Below, piece by piece: positions 46,781 through 58,400 of a DNA stretch of 64,000 nt (positions are counted from its first letter, which is position 1; each line of letters begins with the position of its first letter). Source of the stretch: Dolomedes plantarius (lineage: Eukaryota > Arthropoda > Arachnida > Araneae > Dolomedidae). Where the stretch lies: assembly GCA_907164885.2 (NCBI GenBank), contig OU015490.1, forward strand, positions 16,463,547 to 16,527,546. The letters are read 5' to 3'. A program made the position numbers and the translations under genes. The notes below the pieces were generated by a model. That model was not told the origin of the DNA. It was given only the letters and a program-made list of their open reading frames with translations, and did not search any database.

Positions 46781-46875
46781 CACGCGGAATCTCGAACTAT
46801 CGTTTTTCTAGGGTCCGACTGAAGTGAACGATAAATGCGAGAAAACGATAGAAACGATAGGGGAATTTCAAAGCT
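46781..46875. mobile_element. Tigger-type MITE fragment, CGGAATCTCG family
   Basis: CGCGGAATCTCGAACTATCG, then GGGTCCGACTGAAGTGAACG and GAAAACGATAG match the 25.4-25.8 kb MITEs. The right terminal repeat is eroded. It begins at a TA tract. Confidence 0.78.
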
Positions 46876-47136
46876 ATCGGTATTCACTATGAGTAATTTT
46901 TCGCACATTGCAAAAAAGTTATAAAGATTGTCTAAATTGTATTTTACGACTTTCTTGTACCTATGCACTGTGAAAATAAAATGCTGTTTCAGGGTCCTGT
47001 ACTCTTTCTGAGGACCTGTTTTGGGTATCCCACTTTCCTACCATGAAACACGCTTTCGCACCCTTTTAATTATACTTCCATTTTTGCATTGGACCTCAAA
47101 CAGCATATATGCACGATTACTAAATCATACAGACAG
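46876..47136. other. unassigned spacer
   Basis: Nothing recognised. Confidence 0.4.
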
Positions 47137-47140
47137 TTAA

Positions 47141-47696
47141 GGCTGCTATGTACTAACCCCATTGCATTCGCTCACCTCGATGTTAACCTATGGAGAAAAT
47201 TTGTCCATGGACTGCTGACTTGGATTCAAAGATTTTTTGAAAACAATTTTACTCCATCATAGAGAAAGAAATTTTACATTTGTGTACATTTTTCGTCTTT
47301 TTTTAAAAATGAAATTAATATTCTAAAATTTAAATTATTATTTAGAGAATTTTCTGGAATAGTGTGTTTTAAACGCTCATAAATTCCTTCGGTGGAATAA
47401 ATTTATAAAATGAATCCTCAAGCGCTTTGCAGAAAAGTTCGGGCTATCTGACAGTACCAATTTTATTTGATTATCGGAATTTATGTACCCGTAAACAGTT
47501 GACAAAAATATATTTTAAATAAAATTTGGGGGCAGCGCTTACCCCCCTATAGAGAGAGAGCCATTACAATCCCTCAAAATGTCAATCCTAAGGGGGTTGG
47601 AATTCTCGAACTGCCAACTGGACTCCTCCCACCACAAGAGTCTGCAAGAAGAGGAAAAGGGAAGTAAGATTTTTTTTTTCTTAGTACATAGCAGCC
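47141..47696 (+). mobile_element. M-family TTAA element, complete (556 bp)
   Basis: TTAA at 47137-47140 and 47697-47700. Left end GGCTGCTATGTACTAACCCC, right end TTAGTACATAGCAGCC. The interior is colinear with the 21570 copy, including AGTTCGGGCTATCTGACAGT and CTCCTCCCACCACAAGAGTC. Non-coding. Confidence 0.92.
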
Positions 47697-47705
47697 TTAA
47701 CCGAC

Positions 47706-47707
<2 letters not shown>

Positions 47708-47790
<83 letters not shown>
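47708..47790. repeat. (TA)n microsatellite
   Basis: A TA run merging into the Helitron 5' end. Confidence 0.96.
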
Positions 47791-47794
<4 letters not shown>

Positions 47795-48458
47795 CAGTTC
47801 CCTAACTGACTGACTGACTGACTGACTGACATACAACGCACAAACCTATCCACTGGACCTAAAGGGCTGAAATTTTGCATGGCGATTCTTCTTATAGTGT
47901 AGGGGTGTACTTAGAAAGATTTTTAAAAAATTCTTCTGAGATTTTTTAAAATTAAATTTTTAAGCTGTTTTAGTAGCTTTTTTAAATTTTGCATTTAAAA
48001 TAATAATTTGAGGGTTATAAAATATACATCGCGAGAAAGATCATAAAAATTCCTTTAAAATGAAATATTTTCGAATCTTTACCTCCATTTTTTGATCTTT
48101 GGTGAAATTTTTAAAGATTAATTTTTAGAATTTAATTTATTGAATGCCGATCACGTGATTTCTTTTTCTGGTATTTTAAATAAATTTATCGTCACGTGCA
48201 TTACAACAAAATAGACAAAAAAAAATTCTTTTCTTGCTAATGCACCAGACGATTGGACATTATCCCAAAAAAATATTAAAATAAAGTAAAAGAAATGTTC
48301 CTCAAACTGTGCTATATTAACTGTACTATATTCTTTAATATGTCCTATTAGATTTAATTTGAATATTTTCTTCTACATTATTCTGTCTATAAAAATATCC
48401 GTTACGACTTTTTTATAAATATTTTTTTTTATCAATTGTATGCATTGATCGTCGTATT

Positions 48459-48465
<7 letters not shown>
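47791..48465 (+). mobile_element. non-autonomous Helitron, copy E (3' end missing)
   Basis: Starts AACAGTTCCCTAACTGACTG after the TA tract and runs through CTAAAGGGCTGAAATTTTGC, GCCGATCACGTGATTTCTTT and TATGCATTGATCGTCGTATT, then ends at a TA tract (48463-48506). In full copies a TA tract occupies this position internally and is followed by the hairpin end; here unrelated sequence follows. Confidence 0.88.

Positions 48466-48506
<41 letters not shown>
48463..48506. repeat. (TA)n tract at the Helitron break
   Basis: A TA run matching the family's internal TA tract and marking where copy E was broken. Confidence 0.9.
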
Positions 48507-48509
<3 letters not shown>

Positions 48510-48769
48510 AAAAAGTTATGCAAAGCGCATGCATGTTGTTTAAAGTTTTTCCGACAACTACTCGTATTGCGGTTAGCTTTGGCACAACATTAACACAGGA
48601 ATAGGAGTGTGCATCACTTTATATTAAACAATAATGAAACACTAGTTGCCACCCGTCAAAACATGACGGCTGTATAGTAAATAAATGTACTAATACACAA
48701 ATTATAATCAATAAATCATTGCAAAATGTGATAACTTGGCAATATTAACTTGGCAATATTGTTTATTAT
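48507..48769. other. unassigned spacer
   Basis: No gene recognised. AACTTGGCAATATT is duplicated near 48731-48760. Confidence 0.45.
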
Positions 48770-50028
48770 CACTTTTTGGCATGTAATACAGCCTGAATTT
48801 GCCTAGGAGCAGATTTGTACAAGACATGAATAGTAGTTAAGGGAGTATTATACCATCCGTCATGGAGAAATCGTGAAAGTTAATGTAGAGTTTGTGTTGG
48901 TGAATATCGATACTTGGATCTATTCTCTAAAACAAATGACAGTGTTTCGATGATATTGAAGTCGTGTTACTGTGGGGGTTAGGTAACATGTTTGCCTCTG
49001 TTTTCATGTTCTTCAAGCCACAATATGACAGGTCTGTGCGCATGGAGCTTTATCATCCTGGGAAACACCCTCTCCAACGGGAAACAATGTTTGCATCATA
49101 GGACGAACCTGGTTGGCAAAAAGTTCCACATGGTCCTTACCAGTGTATCTCCCCTTTAGGGTTACCAATGCGACTTGCCGAAAACCATGAGATAGCAGCC
49201 AGAACTATGTCAGATCCGTCTCCATGATGTTTGCACGAGACAATTAGGATCATACATTTGTTTGGTTGTTTTCCAGTAGAGCACACGCCCTCTTGTGGGG
49301 AACAATGGGACCAATGACTACTCTGACCACACGACATTCTTTCACATATCACTTGACCAGGATTTGTGCTCGTGGCTCTATCGTAGACGACGTTTTACAT
49401 TCACATCTGTTACAAGTGGCTTGGGAATCGTTACTCATCCGTAAATGTTTTGTTTGTGAAGTTCCCTCCGACTTATAATGGCTGATAGGGGAACCTGTAG
49501 ATGCAGATCGAGCTCTATGGTCAATTTGGTTGCAGTTGTTTTATTTTTACAAGTCCCAATCCGCTTCAATACTCGTCTGTCTAGATTAGCCCTCGTGTAG
49601 TATAAAGTTGACCGCAGCGCACCAAACCAAACCATCAATACTCGTCCGTCTCTTTCACTCAGCTCTCCCTTTCTTCCACTATTCTGTTCCGCAGACGATG
49701 TTTATCAGCGCATTCTGTATGCTGTCATGAGATTCGATGCCACAGCTCTAGAAGCACCCCAAACCAAAGTGGTTAACGCGAGAGATATTCCCATTTGACG
49801 CACTCCAACAATTTGCCCTCTGTGCAAGGTTTAACGACTTAAGTTATCCCCCAAAACCACGATGCCCATAGCTTCATTACTGCTACATGACGGTAGAATA
49901 ATATACATACATATACTATATTCTATAGAAAATACTGGGGGCCATACATGTATTTTAAGGAATACGAAGAACTTTCCTTAACACCATGCACTAATATTAT
50001 GGGTGTTTCCATTATTTTGATAACCACC

Positions 50029-50030
<2 letters not shown>
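48770..50030 (-). mobile_element. Tc1-like element K, second copy
   Basis: The right end (inverse of CAGGTGGTTATCAAAATAAT) stops at 50030. The region next to it matches the left part of the 28103 element, without the 1836-bp insertion. The far end (GGCATGTAATACAGCCTGAA and TATTATACCAT) matches the other subterminal region, but its terminal repeat is eroded. TA after the end has changed to CA. Confidence 0.85.
49137..49638 (-). pseudogene. Tc1-like transposase of element K, copy 2, broken
   Basis: Readable parts on the minus strand include LKRIGTCKNKTTATKLTIEL, DLHLQVPLSAIISRRELHKQ and then NIYG, colinear with the middle of the 30226-31107 relic. The following 49137-49352 part covers the region around the first catalytic block but is frame-shifted. 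No intact catalytic triad. Confidence 0.78.
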
Positions 50031-50032
<2 letters not shown>

Positions 50033-50111
<79 letters not shown>

Positions 50112-50137
50112 ATACATATACATACATATACATATAT

Positions 50138-50226
<89 letters not shown>

Positions 50227-50267
50227 TATACATATACATATATACATATACATATATACATATACAT

Positions 50268-50325
<58 letters not shown>
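50033..50325. repeat. complex (TA)n/(CA)n/(TACATA)n microsatellite
   Basis: TA blocks enclose two similar TACATA + (CA)n segments (near 50111-50168 and 50221-50290). That near-repeat suggests duplication of a compound unit. Confidence 0.95.
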
Positions 50326-50328
<3 letters not shown>

Positions 50329-51500
50329 TAATTGACTGCAACTTTGATAACAGCTATAGTGTATTTAACTTGGGTGGTTTCATTGAGAGAGGGCAAGTTT
50401 GAACTTTAAAAGTGAGCATTATTATAAACTGATATATTAAGGTTTTGCCGGATCATTTTCCCCCGGGTGCGCATTTTCATGCTATCAACATCTCCTCAAC
50501 TCCGCTAGGGAGTGACCACTCGCGATAGCAACTATCGTCACCTCGGTGGCACGCCTCTTTTAATTGCACGCTGTTAATATTCATCGAGCCCATGTAGATT
50601 ATTCTCATGAAATATCTTATTCGGGCTGGGGTCGCATGTAAGATGGTAATCGAGGAGGGGTGGGCTCCTAATGGGTTGGGCTGATTAAGTGGTATCGGGG
50701 AAGATGTTCGAAGGCTTTCCGCTCGAGGGTAAGTTTAATATATATAACGCTGGGCATTTATTTGCAATTGTAAATTTAGTCGTGTATCAGCAATGCCTGA
50801 AACATTTATATGGCTGCCAGCACCTGAAAACGCCGTGTTTCGTTCTAGCAGTGAAAAATGAGAATTTTACCTTTTCAGAGAATCCTTATATAATGGAGTA
50901 ATCAGAAAAAAGGGCAATATGTCCCTTCTATATTACAGGTAGAATCGTCGTGCATGGACCATGTGCCTTGAAACAGACACGTTCTATGTTTCATGTCATT
51001 TTTCGAACATTTCTGATATCCTGGGAAATGCTTCAGAAAGAAACATCCATAAAGTCTTTCATATTGCTGTAGGATGAAACATAAATTTTAACAATTCATG
51101 TCCTTCTGAAATTTAATGGCGCAGCTTGTCCTCTCTGGACCTTGCGCCAATAAACCCAAACAAAACCAACCTTCTGAAATTTAAAATAAAATTTAAAATT
51201 TACAGAATTAGCATGAACTATCAAAGTAATGAAAACACGGAAGGTGGCTAAATGGCACTACAGTAATTTTAAATGTCTTAGCTTAGTCATCGGTACGGTA
51301 AGTCTAGTCGGTAAGTCAATTCATTTTAAATTTCCTCGCTGTTATGTTAAAGGAACATATGGGACGCTGGAAAGTAAAATTTCAGACGCTAAAACAGTCC
51401 GTTCGTCCGTTCTCGCGAGTTATAATTTTGGCAGCGCGCCAAACCCAGTCTATCGCTTGGAAAAATTAAACAGAAAAGTACCAAGATGCGTCAAAATTTT

Positions 51501-51507
<7 letters not shown>
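50326..51507. other. unassigned sequence with a SINE-type tail at 51115-51175
   Basis: ATGGCGCAGCTTGTCCTCTC then GGACCTTGCGCCAATAAACC and an AAACAAAACCAACC tail resembles the 3' end of a SINE; a similar ACCAAAACCAAA tail closes the SINE at 56655-57073. The 50430-50700 part is GC-richer with CGCGATAGCAACTATCG and could be single-copy DNA. No gene recognised. Confidence 0.45.
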
Positions 51508-51580
<73 letters not shown>

Positions 51581-51606
51581 TAGATAGATAGATATATAGA
51601 TAGATA

Positions 51607-51668
<62 letters not shown>

Positions 51669-51711
51669 TAGATAGATAGATAGGTAGATAGGTAGATAGA
51701 TAGATAGATAG

Positions 51712-51754
<43 letters not shown>

Positions 51755-51755
51755 T
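51508..51755. repeat. complex (TA)n/(TAGA)n microsatellite
   Basis: Two TAGATAGATAGA blocks (51579-51608, 51665-51714) alternate with long TA runs. Confidence 0.95.
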
Positions 51756-52067
51756 ACATATATACATACAAAAGAGGTGAGCAACGGTAAGTAATCCTAC
51801 GTTAATAACCCGCGGTAGTTTCGTTAAAAGAAACTACCTGATTTTTTTTATTCCAGAAACTAGCTGTGATGCTAGCTGTTCCGAAGACATATAAAAATGC
51901 TAGAGTATATCTGAAGCATGGCGGAGCGCGCCATAAAATGGCGTCAAAAGTCCTCTCAGGCGAGTTGTTTCTCCAAATGACGCTATAGGAAATAATATTC
52001 CGATTTTGGAAACATTAGTAACTCAAATAGATTAAAATATACCGTTAAATTAATTCAAAATAAAACT
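51756..52067. other. unassigned spacer
   Basis: Nothing recognised. Confidence 0.4.
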
Positions 52068-52890
52068 ATTGCGGTGCTGGTTAATACCCAAATTGAATTC
52101 TCACAGCTCAGTGTTGTCCCATGGAAAAAATGACCCGGATTGAAGTATTGTTTTGCTTTTTAAATTATACTCCATGATAGAGAATGAATTTTTGCTCTCT
52201 TATTTGTCTCAGATATGTCGTCCACCCTAGGAATTGATGTGCGTTTAAAGCACAGTATACCTAATTATTTTTTTTCCCGACTTAATTCAAATTTAAAAAT
52301 GATCATCAGCGTTTCTTTTAAAGAATAAAAAAGGTACCCAAGTAAAATATGGCCACCTCTAAGATGGAGTACAGCTTTGAAAAAAAAAAAAATCTTTCAA
52401 TCCGTGTCTCCACAGGTTAATGCTGCCGTGTACTAACCCTATTGGATTCGCTCAGCTCCATGCTAACCTATGGAGAAAATGAGTTTACTATTGACAGCTA
52501 CATAAATGCCGATCTTCCAATAAAAATGGGTGTTTTCAGATAGCCCGAACTCTATTACCCCTTGTGACAGGATTCATTTCATAAATTTTGTCCACCAAAG
52601 GAAGGGAGGAGCGTTTAAAACAAATCAGATCCCCCCCCCTCCACCTGAATCCTTTAAATTTAAAAATATTATTTGCATTTTTTTAAAACGGAAAATGCCC
52701 TAAAGATGTCAAATTTATTTCTCAACGGCGGAATACAATTTTAAAAAAAATCTTTGAATCCAAGTCAGCCATTCTTGGACCCATTTTCTCCATAGTTTAA
52801 CATTGAGGCAAGCGAATCCAATAGGGTTAGTATACAGCAGCCTTAATCTCGAGCTGATGGAATCCAATAGGTCTCAAATAGGTCCTGCTA
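52068..52890. mobile_element. outer M-family copy, interrupted by another M
   Basis: A diverged left end (GGTTAATACCC, TGAATTCTCACAGCTCAGTG) and interior (ATAGAGAATGAATTTTTGCT) lead to TCTCCACAGGTTAA at 52407-52420. There the inner M copy is inserted. After the second TTAA, TCTCGAGCTGATGGAATCCA then ATAGG continues the outer right end (compare CATTGAGGTGAGCGAATCCA in other copies). Confidence 0.75.
52421..52842 (-). mobile_element. inner M-family copy inserted in M's internal TTAA
   Basis: TTAA at 52417-52420 and 52843-52846. Ends TGCTGCCGTGTACTAACCCT and GGGTTAGTATACAGCAGCC, with long inverted terminal repeats. The core appears inverted (TTTCAGATAGCCCGAACTC). The 422-bp length is that of the short form, as at 27316. 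Confidence 0.88.
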
Positions 52891-54079
52891 GTTATCTAAC
52901 CCATCAGTTTTAAGGTTCAGTATTTGAAATTATCTTGCATGCTTCAAAATCTAGGAAAAGCTAGGGGCTCAACGGATTACTCAAGGTCCAGCATCTAACA
53001 TTTTCTGGAGCCTTATACAAAAATACGTATCATGTTGCTTCAAAAACAGTTAGCCGAGTTTGGGTCGCCTTAAACTAAACTAGAGCAAAGAACTCTTAAA
53101 CTTTAGCCCGCTGTAGAAGGGGCAAGGTCGCAGAGGAGACACTAGTTTCATCAACGAAATCCCGATCAACGCGAACTCTGAACAGACAGTTACAGATCAC
53201 TTTCACAAGAGAAAAACATTCGGAGAATACAAGACTGGCAGTCCTCCATTTCCTCCTAACTAGTCCCAACTAACCCGTTCTCCACCCGTCCCAGAGGCGA
53301 CATTGTTTGTTCCCGCGACCCACGAACCTTGGCAAATGATCGCCCGGGTGTCTAAGGTAGCGCGGTTGGCTTGCTAATTGACGCCCTCGCCGAATGTGTC
53401 GCGACACCCAAACCAAGTCACGTGGGCGTCACAGAAAGCTCGAAGAGCCGTGGGTTGAATGCAGTCGGGTTCTGCTCGATCCAGACTGCCCTCGGCTGCC
53501 ACGGTAATTAGCTCGAAATTCCTTGGTAAACATCGGCGTTCTTTGTCGGACCAATCAGATTCGCCTCTGGAGGCACCAGCGACACCTTCGGAGGTTTAAT
53601 GACTGTTCTCGGAAGCATTTTTTTCTTGCTGTTGTTGCAGCAATTAGCGCGAAACCTTTGCGCGTGTTCCCCATTAGGAATTATGATGTGTCACTGAATA
53701 TGCGATGGGAGCCAAACCTTTTTAACCCACACCCTGAAGCCAGTAGTCGATCGTATGCAGAAGAGAGGAAAACAAGTCCCGAAACGCGTCAGAACTCCAC
53801 TTTCCCGAATTTCATGCAATAGAAGTTGAACCAGCTCATAACGAGAAATATTTACGAGTCTCTAAACTGACAGGAGAGGCATATCGGGGAATGTAAATTA
53901 CGAACTCATTTCTTAATGGACTCAGATGTTTAGTACATATTTCTATCACACATTTCTTCACGTTTGTTGAAACCGCAACCCGTTGGGCGACCCTCTATTT
54001 GTGGGTTAACGATTCAGGCTCATTTCTTATACTGCATCGATATGAAGTTTTTATTTTGAGATAGTTTATTTTAACTATA
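52891..54079. other. unassigned, GC-richer sequence
   Basis: Parts at 53150-53700 are GC-richer and repeat-free. The 99-codon open frame at 53523-53822 has no motif I know. Possible single-copy host DNA. Confidence 0.45.
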
Positions 54080-55033
54080 TGCCTCCCACAGCGTACAGTG
54101 GTTAGCGTCCTGCTTCGAGTTCTGGTTGAAGCGTGGACATTGTTCCCTTAAAGGCAGCAGTGTTGGTTCACCTATACGGTGCTCCCATTATAAAGCAAAC
54201 AAGAAAATCTTGAGTTGGGGCGGGGCCTGTTCTGAATTTTAAGTCCGGATCTTCAATAGCTAGCGAAGGCCGAATGGCTAAAGAGCTGGCATTCGGTCCA
54301 GAGCCTGTGGGTTCTAGTTCCACTACTGGCATAGATGTTTGCAACCGTGAGGAATCGGCATTAAACTGTAGGTTCCGGTTTCTTTAATCAAATTTGCGTG
54401 GGACAAAGGTAACGTGTTGGCTTTCGGCACTGAGGGTGCTCGGATCGAATCCAGGCAAGCGCCATTAAATTCCTTCGTATCTAGGCCAGATAGGGGTACG
54501 TTCAATCCGTATACCGGAAAGTCCTTCTTTGAGGTCAGTGTGGTGGGGAAGGTACGATCCCCACTGATGTCACTCCTTTGGGTGCTCGGTCAAAAAGGAG
54601 GAGGCAGCTGGTTAAGTCGAACTCCGACCCTTGTGGTGTCATTATAAACCGGAGCAGCACCCCTCAGCCCGCAAGCCTATATGGACCTGATCTGGAATAC
54701 ATGTTTGACCAGGGGGACATTAGCAAAAACAACAACAACAAATTTGCCCTAATGTAGCAAAAGTTGACCTAAACCAACCAACCCGCTCAACTAATACATT
54801 TGCCATGAGGGAGTTTATATCGTTACATCGCATAGCTTCGTAAGCTAGGGGTAAATGTCCAACATTGGTACTGCATGGCGTGGGTTTTAGGAAACAAAAT
54901 GGTCCCGAATAGGGCTTGGTCATTAACGTGTTGTCCTCTCATAGAGAGTAATGCTGGCTCACCTAAAGGGTGCTCTCACAATAAAGTAGCCAGCGAGGCT
55001 TCGCGCGGTGAATGACAAATGGCAAATGTCTCA

Positions 55034-55099
<66 letters not shown>

Positions 55100-55230
55100 A
55101 CCCACAGATCTTCCCCGCAGTGGGCTCGGGTTCAAATCCCGAATGAGGCTCAATTCCCGAACGCTCATCTAAAGGGTGCTCCCACAATAAGTTGCCAGCA
55201 AGACTTCGCGGTGAATAACAAAAGACGAAA
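54080..55230 (+). mobile_element. cluster of tRNA-derived SINE pieces
   Basis: GCCGAATGGCTAAAGAGCTG then GGGTTCTAGTTCC (54269-54321) is a tRNA-like head with A- and B-box matches. TCGGATCGAATCCAGG (54441) and CGGGTTCAAATCCCG (55127) are two more B boxes. The phrase CTCACCTAAAGGGTGCTC, or close variants, recurs near 54160, 54958 and 55162. TATATGGACCTGATCTGGAA with AACAACAACAACAA (54677-54741) is a CAACAA-type 3' tail. At least three different insertions overlap here. Confidence 0.7.
55037..55096. repeat. (TA)n microsatellite
   Basis: A TA run inside the SINE cluster. Confidence 0.95.
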
Positions 55231-56544
55231 GTCCCACGTCAAGTGCCTCCGCATTTTTTTTTTCAAAGGAAACAAAATGGATGCTGATGAGCTACCTTTG
55301 ATATTGAAGAGCTCTAAATCAACCCGTTACAGCTTAATCTGTATTGACGACGCGAACAATTTTTCCCACGGCCGGATGAAATTTTCATTTCTAACTTTCG
55401 CTTTGGCGTGTGAGTAAAAAGTTGGATGAGAGGGGAAAAAAAATGAAAAACAGAACACTTTCCGCAGCCGTGCGTTTTAAGAGAAAACACCCGTTCGAAA
55501 GTGTAAAAGGTGATCAAAGTAAACAAATAACCACTTGACCCCCACAGAGGAACGCCTCGTCACGGCAAAAACTCATACATCAACCGCGGAAAAAAAAGGG
55601 ATTCGGTGAAATCGAACAAAGTGTAATCTGCAGGACGGGAGGGAGAAAGTGTCGCCGAAGTTTCGTGACACGTCACGCTACAAAACTTGGAACACGTCAA
55701 CATTGCATTTGTCTTACACGGGCTGCGTGAACAGACGCCTTGGGAGAAGAAGAAAAAAAACTGTCAAATTTCGAGAGAAGCTGCGAAATTACTTTCTCTC
55801 CAGCAATTAGATCCGAGAGATAAGTGTATATGTATATCTCTCTCTATATAAAGAGACACGCGGAGATATGACGATTACTCTTTCAAAAAACGCCACATTA
55901 CAACTTGACACGAACGTATCCTATACGTATCAAAAGTACAGCATCGTGACTTGATTCGTTTTACAGCTCCATGAAAACCATTCGGGAAAATTGGCAGCTT
56001 GTCACGGAAGCTAGGCATGGCTGACCGGATAGGTCCCGCGTTCAGATCCAGGGCCACTCGAGGATTTAAAGTGGGCATATATAGACTAAAGCAAGTGACA
56101 CGGTATGCTATACATTACCAGGGTAGTGAAAACAGCATTGACTTGTTGGGCCTATTAAAAAGCAAGGGTGGCTGCTGTTTCCAGCACAGGTAGTGTCAGG
56201 TAGTAACTGTTCAACGCACCCAGTTGCGCATATGCAAGACATGGGGAGGGAAGATTTTGATTGGGAACCCAGCCACCCTAAAAAAAATCTCCCAAGTAAG
56301 AACAATGTGCATACGACAAAAACCGAAGTAGCATGGGGAATAAATGTTGCAAAACCTTACCACTGTCTTCGGAGAGCAAGTCGGAACTAAAAATAACTCT
56401 ATCTAACGGGGGGCAATAGGGGTGACAAAGTTTTGCCGTGGTCCACAGAGCTAGGACATGTTCACATCGTTCGAGATAATAACGGGACACTGCTGCAATC
56501 TCTGTTAGAAGTCCCTTCAATAGTCGGGCATTAAGATCTCTCTC
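55231..56544. other. unassigned sequence
   Basis: No gene recognised. A tRNA-like stretch (GCATGGCTGACCGGATAGGT, GCGTTCAGATCCAGG, 56014-56054) may be another SINE head. Several 60-80 codon frames overlap here without motifs. Confidence 0.45.
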
Positions 56545-58400
56545 CTAGGGCTCTAGAGTTGGATCCAGCAATTTCAATTAATATAGATCAAAGTTTATGC
56601 ATGTTCTTTTGTTAGATCCTAAAATTTCAAAATGGCTAGATTCTCATATACTACTTGCCGGATGATGCCGAATAGCTAGGGCTCTGGCTTTCGGTACCAG
56701 AGTCTATGGGTTCGAGTTCCACTTTAGGCATGGATGTGTCAAAGCTATTTGCTCGCCAAGAGATGGCACTGTGAGCGCTGGGAATGTGAAAAAGGGCATA
56801 TGTAGTAATGACATGAGAGAAAGCGGTCATGCACTAACGTTATCCAAATAAAGTATTGTTTTATTATTAAATAAGTCTCCTTTTTGAATTCGCACGTACA
56901 CCCGAAAAAGGATGGTCACGCAGGTTCGTACGACTGTGGACATTTACGACCTAAGGTATAAAGGGAAGACAACAGATGTTTGTAGCCGTTAGGGATCGGT
57001 TTTAAGCAGTAAGTCCCGGTCTAATGAGCCCTCGTGTAGCAAAAAATGACTAGTTTTGTAAACCAAAACCAAACTCATATACTACCACCCCTCCTTCCCC
57101 TCACTTCAATTACTTGTCATCGAGCGCTCTCTCCATCGAGCGCTCTCTCTCTCTCTTAGAGCTCTAGATTTGGATCCCGCAATATCAAATCATCTTGACC
57201 GGCCTACTGCATGGCTTTGGATACAAATGATAGAGGCCAAAGTTCATGCGTGTTCTTGTGTTACATAATATAGTTTCAAAACGGTTAGACTCTCATGTGC
57301 TTTCCCACTCCATGACTAATTCCTGTCATAGCTCTATCTGAAAGAGACCTAGAGTTAGATCCTGCAATTTCAAATGATTTCGACCGTCTTATTGCATTGG
57401 CTTTGCATACAAACGATAGTACCCAAAGTTTGTGTGTTTTTGTGTTAGACACTTTCGAAATGCCTGGACTCTCATATACTTTCACCTCTCAGTGCTACTT
57501 CAAATTCCAATCATCGAGCTCTCTCTGTTAGAGATCTAGAGTTACATCCTGCGATTTGAAACTAACGATAGGATCTAACGATTTCGATCTTCAAATTGCG
57601 TGGCTTTGAATACAAACGATAGAGTTTGTGTTAGATCCTACAATTTTAAAACGGCTCGACCTTCACAACTTTCACCTAATAATACTTCAAATTCTTGTTA
57701 TCTAGCTCTCTCTTTGAGCTTTATAATTGGATTTTGCTATTTCACATAATCTCAGTGTTATTAGCATGGCTTTGAATACAACGATGAATCGTAGTTAGTC
57801 AGTGATCTGAAGATGTGGATTCTGCTATTGTAGACCGTTTCGATTCTCACATACTATACCTTATTAAGTTCAAGAAAATGATGACTGAATCATGAAGCTG
57901 TCACTTTTAACTGATCAGTATTCGCTTCTTCAGAGTGAGCTTTCAATTGCAGAGCTTTAGAATTGGATTTTGCAATTTCAAATCATCTTGCTGTAATTAG
58001 CATGGCTTTGAATACAGCAACTGAATCGTAGCTAGTCAGTGCTCTAAATTTGTGGATTATGCGATTTCGGACCATTTTGATCCTCACATCGTACATCTTT
58101 GATGTTCAAGAAAAATATCTCTGAGTCATGAAGCTATCATTTTTAACTTGTCAGCGTTCGCTTCTTCAGTAATTTTTTAATTAGATAGCTTTAGAAATGG
58201 ATTTTGCAATTTCAAATCATTTAGGCCTGAGTATGGCTTTGAATACAACGACTTAACGGCAGTTAGTCAGTTCTCTAAATTTGTGAATTCTGCGATTTCG
58301 GATCGTTTTGATCCCCACATCTTTGATGTTCAAGAAAAGGATCTTTGAGTCATGAAGCTGTCATTTTCAACCGGTCAGCGTTCATCTCCTCTTCACACAC
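56545..58400 (+). repeat. degenerate tandem array, ~185 to 235-bp units
   Basis: Units begin near 56549, 57162, 57347, 57532, 57718, 57952 and 58188 with variants of TAGAGTTGGATCCTGCAATT then TCAAATCATC, followed by GCATGGCTTTGAATACAAACGA. The first unit is split by a SINE. The last two are longer and more alike each other. Confidence 0.82.
56655..57073 (+). mobile_element. SINE with 12-bp target duplication
   Basis: CTCATATACTAC at 56643-56654 is repeated exactly at 57074-57085. The head (ATAGCTAGGGCTCTGGCTTT, GGGTTCGAGTTCC) is tRNA-like with A- and B-box matches. The tail is AAACCAAAACCAAA. The 419-bp length is long for one SINE, so it may be a composite. The inner phrase CAGATGTTTGTAGCCGTTAG is related to ATAGATGTTTGCAACCGTGA at 54330. 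Confidence 0.9.
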
